This document shows, piece by piece, positions 40,701 to 49,429 of a stretch of 64,000 bases of DNA (positions are counted from its first letter, which is position 1; every line of letters starts with the position of its first letter). A program made the position numbers and the translations under genes. This DNA is from Rhizobium herbae (GTDB lineage Bacteria; Pseudomonadota; Alphaproteobacteria; Rhizobiales; Rhizobiaceae), in NCBI RefSeq assembly GCF_019511375.1, contig NZ_JAEUAO010000003.1:496001-560000 (forward strand), in the 5' to 3' direction. The notes beneath the pieces were generated by a model. It was not told the origin of the DNA and ran no database searches. It saw nothing but the letters and a program-made list of their open reading frames with translations.

Positions 40701-42353
40701 CTACATCGCCCCAGCTCTGTATTGTCGAACAAAGTTGCGGCAAGCACGGATGGTCAGGGCCATGACGGTTAGCGTGGTACCTGCAATGCCGCTACCTGGA
40801 AAGGCACTTGCGTCTGTCACAATAAGGTTTGGCACGTCCCAGCTCTGATTGAACGGATTGAGCACCGAGTCCTGGCCGGACGCGCCCATCCGCGCTCCGC
40901 CGGTTTCATGGATGGCGGCTCCCATGCACATGGTCTTGCGGAACCATTTCCGGAACATGAGACGGCTGAACGGGTCGGCGTCCGGAAAGGCGCCGCGCCC
41001 CATTTCCGTCAGCCCGTGCGGCGAACCGATGAACTCAAGCTCGCCGCCGACGCCGTGGACCATTTCGACCATCGTCTTCTCCTGCCGGCGCAGAAGCGCA
41101 TGCTCTTCGTCACGCATTGTGCAACGGATATGAGGAACAGGGATTTTCCATGCATCCTTGCGCTTTAGGTCGAGGGTGATGCGATTGTCCGCATGGGGCA
41201 ACATTCGGCCGAAGCCGAAGAAGGCAAGGCGCGCAGGTGCATCGTCTCCCACCGGGGCTCGACCCACGCTGCCCTGATAGTTGAAATCGCCCCGGTCGGG
41301 CGAAGCTGCGTCGAAACGGGGTACAAATATGCCGCCCGAGGGATTGTAGAAAGGGTCCGCCGGGGCGGAATCGTCGACCGCCCAGCCTTTGGCTTTCGGA
41401 AAGGAGCCGAAGGCGAGGCAGGGAAGCTGGTCCATGAAAAAGCGCCCGAGCGTGCCAGAGCTGTTTCCCAATCCGTCCGGATGCCGGGCTGAAGCCGAAT
41501 TCAGGAGCAGCCTGACGCTCTCGATCGGTGACGCCGACAATACGACTGTCGCCGCCCGGACCGCTTCCATCTTGCCGGTGACACGATCGACGAATTCTGC
41601 GCCGGTGGCCCGGCCATTCTGCTCGTCCGTCGTGATGCGGCGGACGACGGCGTCGTGCCGAATGGTCAGGTTTCCAGTCTGAAGCGCGTCGCGCAGAGGC
41701 CGCGGTGTGCGTTCGATTTCCGGCGCGATGTAGCGCCAGGAGACAACATGCCGATCCCGCCAGCGACCCTCGACCTCGCGCTTGAAAATTTCTTCCGCCG
41801 GCGTCAGTTTCGCCGGCCTGGCATAGATGCCATCCGGCAGCGTCGGGACATGATCCCGGTTGCCGTAAAGCCCTAGATACGATTCGACCTCGTCATAGTA
41901 GGAAGCAAGCTCGGCATAGGAGACCGGCCAATCGACCCCTTTGCCGGTCAGTGTGTTGATCTTGAAATCGTCGTCTGTCCAGCGCAGAAGCACACGACCG
42001 AAGCTGTGAAGCCGCCCTCCGCTCTGACGCCCGCGGATCCAGAGAAAGGGCGCATCCTTTGGTGTCGTATAGGGGTTCTTGCGGTCATTGACGAAAAAGT
42101 GGCTGAAGCGCTCGGTGAAGAAGGCGGCTCGGGCCTGAATGGGTTGCCCCTTCAAAGTAGCCCTTGCGCGCTCCCAGATATTGATGCTGCTGGCGGGCAA
42201 CTTCTTGCGCGAGGGGTCGAAGTCCCCATGTCCGATCGCGGGCCCGGCTTCGAGAAGAAGCACCGAAAGCCCGTGGGCCGTCAGTTCCTTGGCCGCAAAG
42301 GATCCGGCGGCGCCGGATCCGATCACCAACGCGTCATAGATGACCTGAGACAT
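40701..42353 (-). CDS. GMC-family FAD oxidoreductase
   Basis: A 550-residue flavoprotein. It has the FAD motif ALVIGSGAAGSFAAKELTAH at the N-terminus with LLLEAGP after it, and the C-terminal GMC block (HETGGARMG, then DASAFPGSGIAGTTLTVMAL). Members of this branch oxidise sugars or sugar acids and pass electrons to a quinone or cytochrome. In most relatives the last block reads Val-Asn-Pro-Thr before LTIMAL; here it is Ala-Gly-Thr-Thr, so the second active-site residue (usually His or Asn) is not obvious. It lies 31 bases after the ABC ATPase of a sugar operon and is probably its last gene. Confidence 0.88.
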   Translation of the reverse strand: MSQVIYDALVIGSGAAGSFAAKELTAHGLSVLLLEAGPAIGHGDFDPSRKKLPASSINIWERARATLKGQPIQARAAFFTERFSHFFVNDRKNPYTTPKDAPFLWIRGRQSGGRLHSFGRVLLRWTDDDFKINTLTGKGVDWPVSYAELASYYDEVESYLGLYGNRDHVPTLPDGIYARPAKLTPAEEIFKREVEGRWRDRHVVSWRYIAPEIERTPRPLRDALQTGNLTIRHDAVVRRITTDEQNGRATGAEFVDRVTGKMEAVRAATVVLSASPIESVRLLLNSASARHPDGLGNSSGTLGRFFMDQLPCLAFGSFPKAKGWAVDDSAPADPFYNPSGGIFVPRFDAASPDRGDFNYQGSVGRAPVGDDAPARLAFFGFGRMLPHADNRITLDLKRKDAWKIPVPHIRCTMRDEEHALLRRQEKTMVEMVHGVGGELEFIGSPHGLTEMGRGAFPDADPFSRLMFRKWFRKTMCMGAAIHETGGARMGASGQDSVLNPFNQSWDVPNLIVTDASAFPGSGIAGTTLTVMALTIRACRNFVRQYRAGAM

Positions 42354-42383
42354 GTGGGAATTCCCTATTCTTTGAAGGCAGTT

Positions 42384-43466
42384 TCAGAGGCGGGCGCCGT
42401 CGGCGCCGAAGAGAGAGGCCTTGGCGATGGCGAGTCCCGGCTTGATGCTATCGCCGGGGTTGAGCGCCACATCGTCCATGACCCTGTAGGAGAGGTTCTC
42501 TCCCGACCAGTCGAACCAGACGACGGTGTCGGTGCCCATCGGCTCTACGACCGAGACGATCCCGGGGATAGTGGGCAACTTCGCCGCCGCGCCGCCGGAT
42601 ACGAGATGCTCCGGCCGAAACCCCAGCGTGGCCGGGCAAGGCTTCGGTTCGGCAGAAAACTGATAGGCGGAGAGGTCGACGAGCAGGTCCTTGCTCCTGA
42701 AGAACGGGGCTCCGTTTCCGACCGTGACCTCGCCATCGATGAAGTTCATCGCCGGCGAGCCGATGAAGCCGGCAACATAGCGATTTGCCGGCCTGTAATA
42801 GATCTCCTTGGGCGCGCCGAGCTGCATGATCCGGCCCTGGCGCATCACGGCGATGCGGTCGGCGAGCGTCAGCGCCTCGACTTGGTCGTGGGTCACATAG
42901 ATCATCGTATTGCCGAGCTGCTGGTGCAGCTTCTTGATCTCGACACGCAGTTCATTGCGCAGCTTGGCATCGAGATTGGAGAGCGGCTCGTCGAACAGGA
43001 AGACGCTGACCTCGCGAACCAGAGCCCGGCCAATCGCCACGCGCTGGCGCTGCCCGCCGGACAGTTGCGCCGGACGCCGTTCGAGCAGGTTTTCGAGATG
43101 AAGAAGGGCCGCTGTCTTTTCGACGCGGCTTGCGATTTCATCCTTGGACACGCCGGCGACGCGCAGCCCGAAAGAGAGATTCTTGCGAACCGTCATGTGC
43201 GGATAGAGGGCATAGGACTGGAACACCATGCCGATGCCGCGGTCCTTGGGTTCCTCCCAAGTCACGTTGCGGCCCGAGATCCAGACTTCGCCCTCGGACG
43301 CTTCGTTGAAGCCGGCGATCGTGTTGAGAAGCGTCGACTTTCCGCAGCCCGACGGCCCGAGCAGCACCAGGAACTCGCCAACAGCGATATCGAGGGACAG
43401 CCGCTCGATGACGGTATGCGTGCCATAGCCGATTTTCAGATCGCGAATGGAAATCGATGTTTCCAT
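42384..43466 (-). CDS. Sugar ABC transporter ATP-binding protein (UgpC/MsmK type)
   Basis: A 360-residue ATPase of the CUT1 family. Walker A GPSGCGKST (near residue 38), signature LSGGQRQR, Walker B VFLFDEPLSNLDAKLR and switch His YVTHDQVEA are present, followed by a TOBE/MalK regulatory domain of about 120 residues. ATG 43466 lies right after the MalG-type permease stop (5-base gap). It should energise the import complex encoded just upstream. CUT1 ATPases are often shared between systems, so it could also serve the ATPase-less importer at 61-64 kb. Confidence 0.92.
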   Translation of the reverse strand: METSISIRDLKIGYGTHTVIERLSLDIAVGEFLVLLGPSGCGKSTLLNTIAGFNEASEGEVWISGRNVTWEEPKDRGIGMVFQSYALYPHMTVRKNLSFGLRVAGVSKDEIASRVEKTAALLHLENLLERRPAQLSGGQRQRVAIGRALVREVSVFLFDEPLSNLDAKLRNELRVEIKKLHQQLGNTMIYVTHDQVEALTLADRIAVMRQGRIMQLGAPKEIYYRPANRYVAGFIGSPAMNFIDGEVTVGNGAPFFRSKDLLVDLSAYQFSAEPKPCPATLGFRPEHLVSGGAAAKLPTIPGIVSVVEPMGTDTVVWFDWSGENLSYRVMDDVALNPGDSIKPGLAIAKASLFGADGARL

Positions 43467-43471
43467 GAAGC

Positions 43472-44359
43472 CTAACCTTTCACTGCGCCGGCAGCGATGC
43501 CGCGGACGAACCAGCGCCCTGAGAAGAAGTAGATGGCGAGCGGCACCAGCGCCGTGAGGATGGTCGCGGCCATGTTCACGTTGTAGGCGCGCTCGCCCAT
43601 CGTGGTGTTGACGATATTGTTGAGCTGGACCGTCATCGGCAGGTTGTCGCGTCCGGCGAAGACGAGACCCAGAAGGAAGTCGTTCCAGATCCCTGTGAAC
43701 TGGAAGAGCGAGGCGACGACAATCATCGGCGTCGACAGGGGCAGCATGATCTCGAAGAAGATGCGCCAGAACCCGGCCCCATCGACACGCGCCGCCCGGC
43801 AGAGCTCTTCGGGAATATTCACGAAGTAATTTCGGAACAGAAGAGTCACGAGCGGCAGGCCGAAAATGACATGGACCAGGACGATGCCCGCGAGCGAATT
43901 GTAAAGCTCGAGATTGGCCATGATACGGACCAGCGGGTAGAGGAAGATCTGGTAGGGGATCAGGCCGCCGGCCATCAGCAGCGCGAACAGAATTCGCGAG
44001 CTTGACGAGCGCCAGAAGGACAGGGCGTAGCCGTTCAGCGCGCCGAGGAAGACCGAGAGGGTGACGGCGGGAACCGTGATCTTGACCGAGTTCCAGAACC
44101 CGCTGCGCACGCCGACGCATTCTATCCCCTGGCAGGCGCCGGACCAGGCCGTGCTCCAGGCGCCGATGTCGAATTGCCGTGGCAGTTCGAAGATCTGGCC
44201 GAGCCGGACTTCATCCATCGTCTTCAGCGACGTGGCGAGCATCACGAAGAGCGGAAGCAGGAAGAACAGGGCCGCGGCAATGAGAAAGACATATATCCCG
44301 ATGCGCTCGGGCGTCAGCCGCGAGGGTTTCGGTCCGTTCGGACGAATGTGATTGCTCAT
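43472..44359 (-). CDS. Sugar ABC permease, MalG type
   Basis: A 295-residue inner-membrane subunit with six helices. The EAA loop is EELCRAARVDGAGFWRIFFE, followed by IMLPLSTPMIVVASLFQFTG and IWNDFLLGLVF, standard for MalG-like CUT1 subunits. Its start overlaps the MalF-type stop by one base (TGATG). It pairs with that permease and with the ATPase downstream. Confidence 0.93.
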   Translation of the reverse strand: MSNHIRPNGPKPSRLTPERIGIYVFLIAAALFFLLPLFVMLATSLKTMDEVRLGQIFELPRQFDIGAWSTAWSGACQGIECVGVRSGFWNSVKITVPAVTLSVFLGALNGYALSFWRSSSSRILFALLMAGGLIPYQIFLYPLVRIMANLELYNSLAGIVLVHVIFGLPLVTLLFRNYFVNIPEELCRAARVDGAGFWRIFFEIMLPLSTPMIVVASLFQFTGIWNDFLLGLVFAGRDNLPMTVQLNNIVNTTMGERAYNVNMAATILTALVPLAIYFFSGRWFVRGIAAGAVKG

Positions 44360-45246
44360 CAGGCGCCCTCCCGGCGTCTCGCCCGCATGTGAACGGCGTA
44401 GCGGAAAGGCGCGACCACCGCGATGACGGTCAACACCAGGACCGTCGCGCCGGCCGTCGCCAGCCCCAGATTCTGCCGCTGAAACAGGCTGTCCATGATA
44501 AACTTGGCAGGAACTTCGGTCGCATATCCCGGGCCGCCATTGGTCATGGCTACGATCAGGTCATAGGTCTTGATGACGCCCAGGGCGAGCAACATGCCAG
44601 CAGCGGCGAGAGCAGGTCCGAGCTGCGGCAGGATGATGGAGAGATAGATGCGGCAGGCGGGAACGCCGTCGATCTGGGCCGCCCGCCATTGTTCGGTCTC
44701 GATCCCCCGCATGCCGGCGAGCGCAATGACCATGACGAGCCCGGCGCCTTGCCAGATCCCGGCGATAACGACCGCATAGATGGCCAGGTTGGGGTTGACG
44801 ACCCAATCGAACGAGAAGTCTTGCCAGCCGAAGGCGCGAACACTGGCCTGTATGCCGAAGGTAGGGTTCATCATCCACTGCCAGATCAGGCCCGTCACAA
44901 CGAAGGACATGGCATAGGGATAGAGGAAGATCGTCCTGAACACACTTTCGAAGCGGATCTTACGATCGAGGGCTGCCGCGAGCAGGAAGCCGACGACCAG
45001 GCAGCCCAGCACGTAGAGAACGCCGAAGATGGCAACATTCTGCAGTGCCGCCCACCATTTCGGCGTCGCAAACAGCTTCGCATATTGCGAAAGACCCACA
45101 TAGTTGGAGGAGGGAAACAGCGTGGAATCGGTAAAGGACAGACGGATCGACCACAGCATCGTGCCGACATAGATCACGATGACCGCGATCCATGTTGGTA
45201 ACAGAGCCGTGGTGACGGCAAATGATCGCTTGTAGCTTCGTGACAT
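44359..45246 (-). CDS. Sugar ABC permease, MalF type
   Basis: A 295-residue inner-membrane subunit with six helices. The EAA loop is ETEQWRAAQIDGVPACRIYL, and the C-terminal TNGGPGYATEV segment is typical for MalF-like CUT1 permeases. A strong stem-loop separates it from the binding-protein gene upstream; the MalG-type partner overlaps downstream. Confidence 0.93.
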   Translation of the reverse strand: MSRSYKRSFAVTTALLPTWIAVIVIYVGTMLWSIRLSFTDSTLFPSSNYVGLSQYAKLFATPKWWAALQNVAIFGVLYVLGCLVVGFLLAAALDRKIRFESVFRTIFLYPYAMSFVVTGLIWQWMMNPTFGIQASVRAFGWQDFSFDWVVNPNLAIYAVVIAGIWQGAGLVMVIALAGMRGIETEQWRAAQIDGVPACRIYLSIILPQLGPALAAAGMLLALGVIKTYDLIVAMTNGGPGYATEVPAKFIMDSLFQRQNLGLATAGATVLVLTVIAVVAPFRYAVHMRARRREGA

Positions 45247-45266
45247 CGGCGCTCACCAGTCCCGCG

Positions 45267-45307
45267 CCGGTCATCCGCATCGCATTATGACGAATGCGGA
45301 TGGCCGG
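45267..45307. terminator. Intercistronic stem-loop after binding-protein gene
   Basis: Nested arms CCGG + CATCCGCAT (45267-45280) and ATGCGGATG + CCGG (45294-45307) with a 13-base loop and one mismatch pair. It lies between the binding-protein stop and the MalF-type start, on the transcribed strand, without a T-run. Confidence 0.7.
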
Positions 45308-45319
45308 TAGAGGGCCATA

Positions 45320-46552
45320 CTACTGGAATATGCTCGGGAACTTAGCCACTTCCTCGTCGACATTGGCCGACGGATTGCTCCAGAAGGCATCGACATAATC
45401 CGCGAGCGCACCGGCCTGCTGAGGCGTGAGAATGATCGCCTGATCGGGGACGATCTTGCCGGCACTCATCAGCTCGAGGCCCTTCTGGGAGCAGGCGTCC
45501 AGTTGGGACTTGTCGACATCGGTGCGCATCGGGATCGAACCCTTCTTGATACTAAACGCGACCTGCACCTCGGGGTCCATCACGACTTCAGCCAAGAGCT
45601 TCTGTGCCTTGTCCTGGCTGGCATCCCCCGTCTTCGGATAGTCGAAGGAGTCGGCGATAAAGACCATTCCCTCAGATTCCGGCAAGATCATGCAGCCATA
45701 GTCCTTGCCCGGCACCTTGCCGGCAACGGTGAATTCGCCCTTTGCCCAGTCGCCCATGAACTGCACCCCGGCCTTTGCGGTGATGACCATGGCCGTCGCA
45801 TCGTTCCAGTTGCGGCCCGGCGCACCCTCGTCGACATAGGCCCGCATCCTGCCCAGGATGGTCAGCGTCTTCTTGATGGCCTCCATCGAAGCGGGGCTCG
45901 TATCCTTATCGACATAGATCTTCAGGAAGCCGTCGATGCCTGCCTGTGACAGCAGGATCATGTTGAATACCTTGGTCTCCTGCCATGCCTGGCCGCCCCA
46001 GGCGATCGGCAGGATCCCGGCTGCCTTGAGCTTGTCCATGGCCGCGAAGAACTCGTCCCAGCTTTTCGGCTCCGACGCGATGCCCGCCTTCTCGAAGGCT
46101 TCCTTGGAATAGAACATCCAGCTCTCGCCATGGGCGCCGGTCGGCGAAAGAAAGACCTTTCCGTCATGGGAGATGAAGTCGTAGATCGTCTTGGGCAGGA
46201 CGTCGGCCCATTTGCCGGCCGCGGCGACATCATCGATAGGATTCATCAGGCCCTGCTTGATGAACTCGGCCGGATCGAGGCCGATGACCACCTGCTTGGC
46301 GGTAGGCGGATCGCCCGCCACGATGCGGTTCTGGAAGGCAGCGTCGGCCGCGCCGAAGCCTGCAATGGACGAATCCTCCCACTCTCCGCCCCGCTTTTCG
46401 AATTCCGACCGGATTATATTGAGCGCCGCGGCCTCACCGCCCGATGTCCAGGAGGTCATGACCTCGGCCTTCGGCTTGTCGTCGGCATTCGCCGGAGCAA
46501 GCAGCGCCGCCAGAGCAGCCCCGGCAAGCAACAGTTTCATGGCATTCTTCAT
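45320..46552 (-). CDS. Sugar ABC substrate-binding protein (CUT1)
   Basis: A 410-residue periplasmic protein with a signal peptide (LLLAGAALAALLAPANA, cleaved near residue 23) and the SBP_bac_1 pattern (EVMTSWTSGGEAAALNIIRS, later GAHGESWMFYSKEAFEKAGI). It captures a sugar or glycoside for the MalF/MalG-type permeases downstream. It follows the TIM-barrel isomerase gene in the same operon under the LacI-type regulator with twin operators. Confidence 0.92.
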   Translation of the reverse strand: MKNAMKLLLAGAALAALLAPANADDKPKAEVMTSWTSGGEAAALNIIRSEFEKRGGEWEDSSIAGFGAADAAFQNRIVAGDPPTAKQVVIGLDPAEFIKQGLMNPIDDVAAAGKWADVLPKTIYDFISHDGKVFLSPTGAHGESWMFYSKEAFEKAGIASEPKSWDEFFAAMDKLKAAGILPIAWGGQAWQETKVFNMILLSQAGIDGFLKIYVDKDTSPASMEAIKKTLTILGRMRAYVDEGAPGRNWNDATAMVITAKAGVQFMGDWAKGEFTVAGKVPGKDYGCMILPESEGMVFIADSFDYPKTGDASQDKAQKLLAEVVMDPEVQVAFSIKKGSIPMRTDVDKSQLDACSQKGLELMSAGKIVPDQAIILTPQQAGALADYVDAFWSNPSANVDEEVAKFPSIFQ

Positions 46553-46613
46553 TGTTCCACCTCGTCAAAATGGCCCTCTTTGGTGGGACCGTTGGTCGTT
46601 CAGTCTAGAAGCG

Positions 46614-47567
46614 TCAACGATAGATCGGCAGCAGCGCCTGCCGGACCAGCCTCAGCCCATCGGCAATGTCCTGGACCGGATCGGGGGCGGCATCGAGCTC
46701 GAGAATGGCCCAGCCCTCGTAGCCGCGGTCGCGCAGCAGCCGTGCCCAGGCGGGCCAGTCGACACGTCCGAGACCGAAGCCGCAGAAATAGGGCTGATGA
46801 CGCTCGTGGATATGCTCGTCGATCGGCGTGTCGGCCGGCATCGGCCCGAGCGCATCCTTCCAGTGAGCAATGATCATGCGCTCGTGATGACGGTCGACCA
46901 CCTGGATCGGATCGGAGCCGGCGACGACGATATGAGCCGTATCCGGGCACATATGCACATAGGCCGGATCGGTGAGCAGCATCATCAGATCGACGTCGCG
47001 GGCCGAGGCAAAGATCGAATGCGCCTCCGTGTGGAGGGCGAGCCTCACCCCGTTGGCATGAAGAACCGCGCCGAGCCGGTTGAGGAAATCCGCAATTTTG
47101 CGGGCACTGTCGAAGTCGTGAAACCGAACCGGCTGAGCACCGGGCGTCTGACGCAATGGCGCACCAATGACCATTATGTCGCTGCCGCAAGCCTTGATGA
47201 AGTCGGCATATTTCTCGGCTTTTTCGATCAGTGCGGCCTGCGCCCCAGGCTCCGTGAAATCGCCCGCCGCCTCGAGCTCGGCGAAGAAGCCGCTGGCGAG
47301 TTCGAGACCGCGACGCGAAAGCTCGGCGGCGAAAGCCTCGATCGAGCCATAGGTCTTGATCGCATCCTGCCAGTTGAACGGCGAAAAGGTGAGCTCGACG
47401 CCGGTGACGCCCGAGGCCTGGACACTGTCGAGAATCCTGTCCCAGAAGGCGCGCGGCTGGCTGCGGGCATGTTCGATGATCTCGGCAAACGATTCCACGC
47501 CCCAAAAACTGGGATGAAAGAAGGTTACCAGATCCACTCCGAACCGGAGCTTGCTACCGACTGCCAT
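46614..47567 (-). CDS. Sugar phosphate isomerase/epimerase-like TIM-barrel protein
   Basis: A 317-residue AP-endonuclease-2/xylose-isomerase-like barrel. Readable segments are VTGVELTFSPFNW near the N-terminus, LALHTEAHSIFAS (metal-ligand Glu and His), VHMCPDTAHIVVAG and WAILELDAAPDP at the end. The expected metal ligands (Glu, Asp, His, Glu) are present in these places. Relatives include inosose dehydratase, sugar epimerases and 3-keto-glycoside enzymes. It is the first gene of the minus-strand operon, directly behind two LacI-type operators. Confidence 0.88.
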   Translation of the reverse strand: MAVGSKLRFGVDLVTFFHPSFWGVESFAEIIEHARSQPRAFWDRILDSVQASGVTGVELTFSPFNWQDAIKTYGSIEAFAAELSRRGLELASGFFAELEAAGDFTEPGAQAALIEKAEKYADFIKACGSDIMVIGAPLRQTPGAQPVRFHDFDSARKIADFLNRLGAVLHANGVRLALHTEAHSIFASARDVDLMMLLTDPAYVHMCPDTAHIVVAGSDPIQVVDRHHERMIIAHWKDALGPMPADTPIDEHIHERHQPYFCGFGLGRVDWPAWARLLRDRGYEGWAILELDAAPDPVQDIADGLRLVRQALLPIYR

Positions 47568-47645
47568 GCTTTTCCGTCCTCAGGACACAGGTTGCGGAGC
47601 CGCGATCCGCATCAGAAAATCCAAGTAAATACAGCGCATTAAAAA

Positions 47646-47661
47646 TGGCAATCGTTTGCCA
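47646..47661. promoter_or_regulatory. LacI-type operator, copy 1
   Basis: TGGCAATCGTTTGCCA is a near-perfect dyad (TGGCAA/TTGCCA arms, central TCGT-like core with the CG step typical of LacI-family sites). It lies 78 bases upstream of the isomerase gene. Confidence 0.8.
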
Positions 47662-47704
47662 TGCACGAATAATAGCCAAGCCGTTCTTTTGTGCAAGTAC
47701 TTAT

Positions 47705-47720
47705 TGGCAATCGTTTGCCA
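47705..47720. promoter_or_regulatory. LacI-type operator, copy 2
   Basis: A second, base-for-base identical TGGCAATCGTTTGCCA, 59 bases from the first and 57 bases before the LacI-family gene. The pair can serve both divergent promoters and allow cooperative or looped repression. Confidence 0.8.
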
Positions 47721-47777
47721 AAACTTTCCGCTTGCCGTAGCATCGGCGACGCAGGCATTCATGCGAAAGATGAATAG

Positions 47778-48863
47778 GTGAAAAAAAACAAAATCTTGCC
47801 CGCGGAGGAAAATTCCGGCCCACTGATGGCTGATGTGGCGGACCTTGCCGGGGTGGCAATCTCCACAGTCAGTCGCGCACTCGCCAATCCCGGACGTGTC
47901 AATGCGAAGACACGCGCCAAGATCGCGGCCGCCGCGGAAAAGCTCGGCTATACGCCAAACGCGATGGCGCGCAATCTCCGCATCGGAAAGTCCAACATCA
48001 TCATGATCGTGCTGCCGGGATCGCTGCATCACGGCGCGTCCCAGATCATTCCACAGGTCCTTCAGAGCATCAACCAGGCGCTGATCCAGAACGGCTACAA
48101 TCTCATGATCGCCAACCTGGACCGCGACGAAACATCCGAACGACACATTCTCAACCTGGCCTTCGGCGGCACGGTGCGCGGGGCGATCATCCTGTCCTCC
48201 AAACTCCCCGAAGTCGCTGGCCGCTCGCTCGCAGAGGCGGGGCTGCCGATCGTGTCACTATTGCTCGATATGAGCGATGCGTCCGTTCCTTCCGTCGTCA
48301 CCAATGATCGCGGCGCGGTGGCGGAAGCCGCGCGGATGCTGATCGCGCGCGGTCATGAGAGATTCTTCTATATCGCCGGGCCGTCCGACAACTATCATGA
48401 CATCGAGCGCTTCAGCGGGCTGGTTGATGCCTTTCACGAGACGGGTCTCGATCCGGCCTCGATCACACGATCGGGCGGGGTCCTATCCTATCAGCACGGC
48501 TTCGAGGCCGGAAAGCACGCGGTGGAGGATTTTACCCAGCTCGCCGTCAAACCGACGGCGGTCATCGCAGAGAGCGACGATATGGCGATCTCGTTCATCA
48601 GTGGTGTGCAGGCTAGAGGCTGGCGCATTCCCGAAGATCTTTCCGTTATCTCCTTCGACGGCTCACCCGTTTGCGAATACTGCCATCCGCCCCTCTCGAC
48701 AATCGAACAACCTGTCGAAGTGATGGGAAAGACCGCGGTGGAAATACTTATGCAGCGCATGAGCGAAGGCGCTGACGAAGTGCCGACAAGGATGATCATT
48801 CCGAGTCGGCTCATCATGAGGAAAAGTGTTGGACCAGCCGCCAAGGCGAATAATTCATGTTGA
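47778..48863 (+). CDS. LacI-family transcriptional repressor
   Basis: A 361-residue regulator. The helix-turn-helix with hinge is complete (MADVADLAGVAISTVSRALA, then RVNAKTRAKIAAAAEKLGYT and PNAMARNLRIGKSN), followed by a sugar-binding periplasmic-type domain (LSVISFDGSPVCEYCHPPLS near the end). GTG 47778 is taken as start; an ATG at 47826 (MADVAD) is the alternative and would still keep the HTH. It is divergent from the isomerase/ABC/GMC operon, with two identical operators in the shared promoter, so it most likely represses that operon and itself until a sugar binds. Confidence 0.9.
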   Translation: MKKNKILPAEENSGPLMADVADLAGVAISTVSRALANPGRVNAKTRAKIAAAAEKLGYTPNAMARNLRIGKSNIIMIVLPGSLHHGASQIIPQVLQSINQALIQNGYNLMIANLDRDETSERHILNLAFGGTVRGAIILSSKLPEVAGRSLAEAGLPIVSLLLDMSDASVPSVVTNDRGAVAEAARMLIARGHERFFYIAGPSDNYHDIERFSGLVDAFHETGLDPASITRSGGVLSYQHGFEAGKHAVEDFTQLAVKPTAVIAESDDMAISFISGVQARGWRIPEDLSVISFDGSPVCEYCHPPLSTIEQPVEVMGKTAVEILMQRMSEGADEVPTRMIIPSRLIMRKSVGPAAKANNSC

Positions 48864-49429
48864 GCGGTTTTGTTATCGCGCTCGATAAGAGCGTGGGTCG
48901 GCCGAGAAGTCGCTATGTGATTGAATTGAAAGGGAGCAGAACCTGAGATCTTGTCGTTTGACGTCTGCCAAGTTGACGGGATCAGAACCAACGACCAGCA
49001 ATTCCGCAGACGGCGGTCTTGAAAGGAACCGAACCTGCGATCAGCAGCTCGTCCCGAGTCATTTTCGCAGGTTCCACAGGAGATGTTATGCGATCCTGCG
49101 AGCACAGATCGGGAACGTTTCTGGAAAACCGTCTCCGCAACTTCGGCATTTATGACGCGACGCGGGGTTATGCCATTCCAGCCAGGACAGGCGGTGTCAA
49201 GAGAGGTTGTCGAATACCGGACAGGACGGCGCGCTGTGTCTACCACCTGTTGGCGTCTCGGTGGCGCTCCTCGACTGCCCGGCGCATGGCTTCCTCGCGA
49301 CCGCATCCGTACTTCTCCATGTCGTAGCGGATCACCAATCATGCATGGGATGTCGCTGGCGGCATCTCCAATGCCACGTGATACGGACTGCAGAGCCGAT
49401 CGCTCGATCACGCCAACGGCGACATGGCC
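48864..49429. other. Long intergenic region, no gene recognised
   Basis: 566 bases with several overlapping short frames in all directions but no ribosome site and no family likeness. The repeats GAACC(A/T)ACGACCAGCA and GAACCTGCGATCAGCA-like segments around 48987-49045 hint at a small degenerate duplication. It may hold remnants of a lost gene. Confidence 0.4.

Noticed and set aside
42006..43475. 489-codon open frame on the plus strand
   Set aside because: It lies antisense to the GMC oxidoreductase and ABC ATPase genes, which have full family motifs. High GC content produces such frames.
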